From Maritimibacter sp. (GTDB lineage Bacteria; Pseudomonadota; Alphaproteobacteria; Rhodobacterales; Rhodobacteraceae), in assembly GCA_017792445.1 (NCBI GenBank), contig CP051232.1, positions 2,144,001-2,208,000 on the forward strand: a stretch of DNA of 64,000 nt. Reading direction: 5' to 3'. A program made the position numbers and the translations under genes. Below, piece by piece: positions 58,954-64,000 of the stretch (position 1 is its first letter; each line of letters opens with the position of its first letter). The notes under the pieces were generated by a model. It ran no database searches and was not told the DNA's origin. It was given only the letters and a program-made list of their open reading frames with translations.

Positions 58954-59934
58954 ATGACGGACTTGCAAAGCTTGCCGAAGCCCACGGTTTCAGTGGTGAT
59001 CCCGGCGTATAACCGGGCCGGTTCGATCGGGCGCGCCGTGGCCAGCGTCGGTGGCAAGCCGGACGGAAGCTATGAACTGATCGTCGTCGACGACGGATCG
59101 ACCGACGATACCGTGACCCGCGCGCGCGAAGCGGTCGAGATCCACCACGGGACCGCCGGTCGCGTCGTGGTGCAGGAGAACGGCGGCCCCGGCGCCGCGC
59201 GAAACCGGGGCGCTGCGGAAGCGAGCGGAGACTATCTTGCCTTCCTCGACAGCGACGACTTCTGGCTTCCGGGAACGCTGCAAACCTGCCTCGATGCGCT
59301 GCGAGAAGGTGAAGCGCCGGCGCTAGTGTTCCTGCAAACGGTGGATATCGCCGAAGGCCAGCCGGTTGACGAAGCGGGCGGGCAGACCGAGCAAATAAGA
59401 ACCGCGGGCTTCCTTGAGGCGGTCCGGACCGTGCCCTCTACGCGCTATGGGTCCTGCAATGTCATCGTGCGGCGGGATGTGTTCGAGCGCCTGGGCGGGT
59501 TCACCCGCGATGTGACCTGTTCGGAGGATACCGATCTGTTCATGCGGGCGGCGGATGCCGGACCCTGCCTTGTCCTATCGGGCGCACCTTTGGTCGCGCA
59601 TGTGCAAGGCGAAGGCGAACGGCTGACCGGTTCTTTCCCCGCCGTGCTTCGCGGGTTCGAGTTCATGCTGGATCAGGACCGGGCGGGTTACTATCCGGAC
59701 CCGAAGACCTCGGGCGCCTTGAAAGACCGGATGCTGGCGCAGTGCGCCGTGCATACAGCGCTGGGCGCCTTCGCGGCCGGACGGGTCGGAACCGCATACC
59801 GGCTGTATCTGCAAAACCTGCCGCGCATGGTGCGTTCAGGTTACTGGCGCTGGCTGCTTCGGCTTCCGCTGGTTCCGGCGCTCGCGCTTCTGCGCCCGGC
59901 AAGCTACAGGATGCGCTGGAAGAAGGCCGGTTAG
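58954..59934 (+). CDS. Family 2 glycosyltransferase
   Basis: 326 residues from ATG 58954; AAGGAG lies 13 bases upstream, a slightly long spacing. GT-A motifs: PTVSVVIPAYNRAGSIGRAV, LIVVDDGSTDDTVTRAREAV, GGPGAARNRGAAEASGDYLA, FLDSDDFWLPG as DxD, and CSEDTDLFMRAADAGP for the acceptor side. The open frame runs 82 codons further upstream without glycosyltransferase sequence. The next gene, a flippase, starts 31 bases after the stop, so they are likely an operon. Confidence 0.9.
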   Translation: MTDLQSLPKPTVSVVIPAYNRAGSIGRAVASVGGKPDGSYELIVVDDGSTDDTVTRAREAVEIHHGTAGRVVVQENGGPGAARNRGAAEASGDYLAFLDSDDFWLPGTLQTCLDALREGEAPALVFLQTVDIAEGQPVDEAGGQTEQIRTAGFLEAVRTVPSTRYGSCNVIVRRDVFERLGGFTRDVTCSEDTDLFMRAADAGPCLVLSGAPLVAHVQGEGERLTGSFPAVLRGFEFMLDQDRAGYYPDPKTSGALKDRMLAQCAVHTALGAFAAGRVGTAYRLYLQNLPRMVRSGYWRWLLRLPLVPALALLRPASYRMRWKKAG

Positions 59935-59965
59935 AACGGCCACCGAGCACCAAGACAGGACAGGC

Positions 59966-61504
59966 ATGTCAGTTACTTCGACCAGCAAGGTACGCGTACT
60001 TATCAATTCGGCCAGCGGCGCGGTCACGCTGCTGATCAACGTCTTCTTTGTTTTCTGGCTGTACCAGTACCTGCTGGCGCGTATCCCGGCGGACGAATTC
60101 GCGATTTACCCGGTTCTGATGGTCATCATGATGCTGGGGCCGGTGATCATCTCGTTCTTCGCAAGTGCGATCAGCCGCGAGATCATCGTCGCCTATTCCG
60201 AGGGGCGACGCGACGATGTCACGGTGCTGCATACCTCGATCGTGCTGGCGCTGGCCGGTTTTCTCAGCCTGTTCGCCGCGGTCGGGTTCGTTGTCGCATC
60301 GCAGATCGATCACCTTCTGACCGTGCCGGACAGCATGTTGGTCGAAGCGCGGCTGATGACGATGATGATCGTGCTGGAACTGTGCGTGGGGCTGTTCGCC
60401 GGCCCGTTCTCGACCGCGTTCGAAGTGCGTCAGCGGTTTCTTCAGCGTGACGTGGTCACGTTGATGGTCAACATCGGCAAGATCATCCTGACCGGCGCGC
60501 TGCTGTTCGGACTGGGGCCGAACGTGGTCTGGGTGTCGGTCGCCTCGCTGGCCGCCAGCATCGCGAACGCAACCGTCATCATCACCATGGCGCGGCGGAT
60601 GCTGCCCGAGTTCCGCATTCATCCGTCCCGGTTCACATGGGAAAAGGTGCGGTCCGTCCTGGGCTTCGGGGCGTGGACTTCGCTGGGCACCTTCTCGATG
60701 CTGATCTACCAAAGCGCGCCGCCGATCCTGCTGAACCTTCTGTCCACTCCGGTTCACGTCACCACCTACTTCATCGGCAGCGTGTTCGAACGCCGGATCG
60801 CCAGCCTGATGACGGTGGCGCTGGCGCCGGTTCAGCCCACAATGGTCACGATGAGCGCGACCGGCGATTTCTCGCGGCTGGGCAGAACCTATCTGAGGGG
60901 CGGTCGCTATGCCCTTTGGGTCGCGATGGCGATTGCCTGTCCGATGTTTGTCTACGCGGACGATTTCATCGCGCTGTATCTGGGCGAGGGCTATCCCGAC
61001 ACGGCGGCGGTGATGCGTATCTTCTTCGCCGCCTTCCCCATCGTTTACAGCGATATCCTGCTGTCCCGCGTCGCGATTGCCACCGGCCACGTCAAAGGGT
61101 TCTTCACAGGGGCCATCGTCACCAGCTTGTCCGTGCTCGTCCTGCAGTATCTTGTGCTGAAGAACACCGACTGGGGCGCGCTGGGCGCGGCGGCCGTGCT
61201 GTCCGGAGGCAACCTTGCCGCGCATGTCTTCTATTTCGTGCCGCTTGGGCTGCGGCTGGCCGGCGCCAGTTTCGGCGATTTCGTCCGCAAGGTTCTGGTG
61301 CGGGGGCTGGCGCCGTCGGTCGGCGGGCTGCTTATCTGGCTACCAAGCGAGCTTCTGGAACTGACCCATACGTGGGGCGGGTTCTTCGCCTGCGGTATCG
61401 CCGGCGGTCTGGTCTATATCATGACGGGGATTTTGTTCTGCCTGTCGCCGGACGAGAAGCGCGGGCTTGATAACGTGTTGGCCCGGTTCCGGCGGTCCGC
61501 CTGA
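59966..61504 (+). CDS. Polysaccharide flippase (Wzx-like, MOP superfamily)
   Basis: 512 residues, about 12-14 hydrophobic helices throughout (LINVFFVFWLYQYLLARIPA, LVMVIMMLGPVIISFFASAI as examples of the N-terminal helices; GGRYALWVAMAIACPMFVYA and FFAAFPIVYSDILLSRVAIA in the second half). Layout matches the MVF/polysaccharide exporter branch that flips undecaprenyl-linked repeat units across the inner membrane. Next to two family-2 glycosyltransferases, it should serve this locus. No Wzy polymerase is seen in the window. Confidence 0.85.
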   Translation: MSVTSTSKVRVLINSASGAVTLLINVFFVFWLYQYLLARIPADEFAIYPVLMVIMMLGPVIISFFASAISREIIVAYSEGRRDDVTVLHTSIVLALAGFLSLFAAVGFVVASQIDHLLTVPDSMLVEARLMTMMIVLELCVGLFAGPFSTAFEVRQRFLQRDVVTLMVNIGKIILTGALLFGLGPNVVWVSVASLAASIANATVIITMARRMLPEFRIHPSRFTWEKVRSVLGFGAWTSLGTFSMLIYQSAPPILLNLLSTPVHVTTYFIGSVFERRIASLMTVALAPVQPTMVTMSATGDFSRLGRTYLRGGRYALWVAMAIACPMFVYADDFIALYLGEGYPDTAAVMRIFFAAFPIVYSDILLSRVAIATGHVKGFFTGAIVTSLSVLVLQYLVLKNTDWGALGAAAVLSGGNLAAHVFYFVPLGLRLAGASFGDFVRKVLVRGLAPSVGGLLIWLPSELLELTHTWGGFFACGIAGGLVYIMTGILFCLSPDEKRGLDNVLARFRRSA

Positions 61505-62434
61505 TCAGGCGGGCTTCATGCGCTCGCGCAAAAGGATCTTGCACTCGCCGCCGATGACGCGCCAGTGCCGGGCAAGCCAACCTCCGGCGATGCGCATACA
61601 GGCGAGCTTTTCGCCCAACGGCACCGGGGTCCGGGCCGCGGCACGGAAGTAGCCAAGGCCAAGCCGCGTTGCCGTCGCCGGGAACCGGCCCTTCTTGTTC
61701 GGGTCGAACCAGGCGGCAAGCAGCTTTTCGAGGTCTTCGCCCGAGGTCGCCGCCTTTTCGGCAGAGATGACCGAGCCCGAGTCATGCTCGCGGCGCAGAA
61801 ACAGCGGTTGCGGAACCTCGATGAACCGGCCTTTCAGGCACAGTTCGACCAGAAGCAGGTGATCCGAGCGCGGCATGTTCGCAATCAGGCTCGTGCCTTC
61901 CAGTGCAGACCGGCGCATCAGGCCGAAGACCGGAAAACACATGTGAAGATAGGACTTCAGGTGGTCGCCGGGTCCGATCATCCCGTCCAGCCGCGCCGAG
62001 GGGGACGCATCCGCCTTCCGCGTCACGGCGTCGTAGACCCGCAGCGGCTTGGCGTTGCAGTCGATCATCAGCGTTTGCGGAAACGCCAGTGCCGCCGAGC
62101 CGTCGTCATCGTCCAGCGCCTTGACGCAGGCCGCAAGGTATTCGGGCGCGATCATGTCGTCATAGGCGGCCCAGCGGAAATAGGGGGCCGTGCTTTTGTG
62201 GAACACGAAGTTGAAGTTCCCGGCGGCCCCAAGGTTCTTTTCGTGCCGGAACGCCCGGATTCGCGGGTCGCGCCGGGCGTAATCGGCAATGATCTCGGGC
62301 GTTGAATCGGTGGACGCGTTGTCCGCGATCACCAGTTCGAAGTCCTCGAAGGTCTGCGCAAGGATGGAGTCCAGCGCCTGCGTCAGAAACGCCTCGCCGT
62401 TCCAGACGGGCAGACCGATCGAGACGCGCGCCAT
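61505..62434 (-). CDS. Family 2 glycosyltransferase
   Basis: 309 residues: RVSIGLPVWNGEAFLTQALD, FELVIADNASTDSTPEIIAD, NLGAAGNFNFVFHKSTAPYF, AAYDDMIAPEYLAACVKALD with YDDM as DxD equivalent, and PRSDHLLLVELCLKGRFIEV at the acceptor side. The subtype is the one often placed in O-antigen and exopolysaccharide clusters. It begins exactly at the stop of the methyltransferase upstream (zero spacing), so they are co-transcribed. Confidence 0.88.
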   Translation of the reverse strand: MARVSIGLPVWNGEAFLTQALDSILAQTFEDFELVIADNASTDSTPEIIADYARRDPRIRAFRHEKNLGAAGNFNFVFHKSTAPYFRWAAYDDMIAPEYLAACVKALDDDDGSAALAFPQTLMIDCNAKPLRVYDAVTRKADASPSARLDGMIGPGDHLKSYLHMCFPVFGLMRRSALEGTSLIANMPRSDHLLLVELCLKGRFIEVPQPLFLRREHDSGSVISAEKAATSGEDLEKLLAAWFDPNKKGRFPATATRLGLGYFRAAARTPVPLGEKLACMRIAGGWLARHWRVIGGECKILLRERMKPA

Positions 62435-63604
62435 TTACCCGGCCACCACTGCAAACTCGGGGTCCAGCCCCATCGCACGGACCTGTTCGGTGATCTCGGC
62501 CTCGTAAAGCGCGTTAGAGATCAGGATTAGGTCGGGGCGCAGTTCTTTCAGGTCATCCGGTGAAACCACCGGAAGGGCAACGCCGGGAGCGTAAAGCCCG
62601 TGCTTGCGCGGGTTCAGGTCGACCAGCGCGGCGAGCGGGGCGGCAGCCTCGCCAAGCGCGTTGGCGAAGGTGATGCCTTTCGACCCGGCGCCCCAGATCA
62701 CCGCCTTGCCGTCCAGCTTGGACAGCCGGTCGCGCCATTCGTCCAGCAGGCCGTTCGATGCAGCCGAGAAGGCGGCCGCGTCCTGCAGGACGCCGTTCAC
62801 GTCGGGCGATACCCAGCCGGCCTCGGGCTCGGACGGGCGGGCCTCGATCATCAGGAACTGGCCGTCATAGCCTTCGGTGATCGAAACGGGTGTGAACCCG
62901 GCGCGGCGGAAGGCAGCCTCCATCGCGGGGGCCGTCCAGTAGCCGACGTGTTCATAAATCACGTCCCACATCGAGACCGCGCGCAGCATCCAGCCGGCGT
63001 TCGGAACCTCGAAGTAGACCGGAACGTCGCGGTCGCCGATCGCGCGCCGGATGTCCTGCAAAAGCGGCATCGGCGTGTCGAGGTGTTCCAGCACGTGACG
63101 GCACAGGATCGCGTCGAACGGACGGTCCAACTGGTCGGACCGGAAGTACTCCGGCACGATCTCGACGCCGTCGCGGGCGGTGAAGGGCGTTTCCTTGCCT
63201 TCCATCGACGGGTCGAAGCCGGTCGCGGTGGCGGCGCCGTGCTTGGACATCAGGTCCAGCATGTGACCGTCGCCACAGCCGATCTCGAACACGTGCTTGC
63301 CCTTCAGGTCGAACCGGTCGACCAGACCTTTCGCAAGTTCCTCGGCAAAGGCCTGAAACTTGGGAGAGAAGTGCAGCGCGTTTTCATAGCCCGGCGCGTA
63401 GACCATGCGCTCGGGCTCGAAGGCGGCGTTCCAGATCATCGCCGTTTCGGGGCAGATGACCAGATCCACGTCGCCCGCAGGCGCGGCGCGGGCCGCGTCG
63501 GCGTCGGGCCACAGCTGGTTGCAGATCACCGGCACGTTGCCGAGCTTGAACACGGGTTTCAGGTCGGTCGATCCGCTGACCGGGCAGTTCGTCGCAAGGC
63601 TCAT
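62435..63604 (-). CDS. SAM-dependent C-methyltransferase-like protein (two-domain)
   Basis: 389 residues. After a short Cys-containing N-terminus comes the SAM domain with KHVFEIGCGDGHMLDLMSKH near residue 105 and FDAILCRHVLEHLDTPMPLL; VPVYFEVPNAGWMLRAV and IYEHVGYWTAPAMEAAFRRA are typical of deoxysugar C-methyltransferases. The C-terminal part is a Rossmann-like domain: AVIWGAGSKGITFANALGEA, LVDLNPRKHGLYAPGVALPV, LILISNALYEAEITEQVRAM. It may methylate a sugar nucleotide for the exopolysaccharide. The ATG overlaps the preceding gene's stop by one base. Confidence 0.8.
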   Translation of the reverse strand: MSLATNCPVSGSTDLKPVFKLGNVPVICNQLWPDADAARAAPAGDVDLVICPETAMIWNAAFEPERMVYAPGYENALHFSPKFQAFAEELAKGLVDRFDLKGKHVFEIGCGDGHMLDLMSKHGAATATGFDPSMEGKETPFTARDGVEIVPEYFRSDQLDRPFDAILCRHVLEHLDTPMPLLQDIRRAIGDRDVPVYFEVPNAGWMLRAVSMWDVIYEHVGYWTAPAMEAAFRRAGFTPVSITEGYDGQFLMIEARPSEPEAGWVSPDVNGVLQDAAAFSAASNGLLDEWRDRLSKLDGKAVIWGAGSKGITFANALGEAAAPLAALVDLNPRKHGLYAPGVALPVVSPDDLKELRPDLILISNALYEAEITEQVRAMGLDPEFAVVAG

Positions 63605-64000
63605 CAGACGGCCACCAGTTCGGGGTTCAGACCCATCTTCGCGAGGTCCGCGCCGATTTCCTTCAGGTAGATCGGGTTCATCACGATCACCGTATCGGGC
63701 GGCGTGTCCTTCAGGCTTTCCGGGCCGGATACAAGGTGGCCGGTGCCGGGCAGATAGCGGCCCTGCTTGAACGGGTTGATGTCGATGACCTGCGCCACCT
63801 CCTCGCCCAGACCGTTGGTGGTCAGGAACGACACGCCTTTCGAGCCGCCGCCCCAGATGGCGACGCGCTTGCCCTCGGCATGGCGCGACCGGACGAAGTC
63901 GGTCCAGTAGGCGCGGATCTCGGCAACCTTCTCGGGGAAGGATTTCGCCAGGGCGCGCACGGCGTCCAGATCGTCCTCTTCCGGCAGCGGCGGGCGGCCG
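63604..64000 (-). CDS. C-terminal part of a second C-methyltransferase-like protein (5' end outside window)
   Basis: The frame continues to the window edge with GRPPLPEEDDLDA before VRALAKSFPEKVAEI, so the GTG at 63960 is internal. The visible 131 residues match the C-terminal Rossmann-like domain of the neighbouring methyltransferase: KRVAIWGGGSKGVSFLTTNG, VIDINPFKQGRYLPGTGHLV, TVIVMNPIYLKEIGADLAKM. The pair is a tandem duplication that has diverged. The SAM domain, if present, lies beyond base 64000. Confidence 0.75.
   Translation of the reverse strand, partial: GRPPLPEEDDLDAVRALAKSFPEKVAEIRAYWTDFVRSRHAEGKRVAIWGGGSKGVSFLTTNGLGEEVAQVIDINPFKQGRYLPGTGHLVSGPESLKDTPPDTVIVMNPIYLKEIGADLAKMGLNPELVAV

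Noticed and set aside
35406-64000. PEP-CTERM sorting tail on the secreted proteins of the exopolysaccharide region
   Set aside because: The two large exported proteins end in [13 protein letters not shown] and VTGLTADDFLL, without a Pro-Glu-Pro plus hydrophobic segment plus basic tail.

Overview
The window is high-GC DNA whose gene set points to an alphaproteobacterium of the Rhodobacteraceae/Roseobacter group: a GcvT-type dimethylglycine/sarcosine dehydrogenase, hisS-hisZ-hisG, a B12-dependent ribonucleotide reductase (nrdJ) next to a DUF1489 gene, and an xdhABC plus BMP-type nucleoside transporter operon. The assignment is from gene content and protein style only. No rRNA, tRNA, CRISPR array or insertion sequence was recognised.

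1-12.7 kb is mixed housekeeping: methylated-amine catabolism, a lipoprotein with an HExxH motif, a hydroxyacid reductase, an SH3b protein paired with a solitary capsule-synthesis-like protein, a cation efflux protein, an SH3b/beta-gamma-crystallin-like secreted protein, two small secreted proteins divergent from an OmpR/EnvZ-type two-component pair, an aldo/keto reductase and an ArsR/SRPBCC pair. 12.7-22.3 kb is one minus-strand purine operon, xdhA-xdhB-xdhC-ATPase-permease-permease-substrate-binding protein, which couples uptake of purine nucleosides or bases to hydroxylation by xanthine dehydrogenase. 22.6-34.8 kb is core metabolism: a DUF6544-like protein, dnaE, slyX, hisSZG, an outer-membrane barrel, DUF1489 and nrdJ.

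35.4-64 kb is an exopolysaccharide region. Its assembly core (outer-membrane barrel, Wza-like export protein, TPR lipoprotein, ExeA-like ATPase, Wzz-like chain-length protein, CpsD-like tyrosine kinase) matches the set usually found with exosortase/PEP-CTERM systems, but no exosortase and no PEP-CTERM substrate is visible here. It is followed by a rhomboid protease, an acidic orphan, four family-2 glycosyltransferases, a priming sugar transferase, a decayed family-8 glycosyltransferase, a flippase and two methyltransferases. Two large proteins without signal peptides and with type I secretion style C-termini lie inside it: a 1992-residue protein with five DUF1349-like plus cadherin-like modules, and a 757-residue beta-helix/lectin/RTX protein.

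The most unusual DNA is a family of four copies of a roughly 50-65 bp double-hairpin repeat (15940, 19701, 23530, 27206). Its second hairpin changes sequence between copies while keeping its pairing, and one copy lies in frame inside xdhB, where it is translated as about 20 extra residues.
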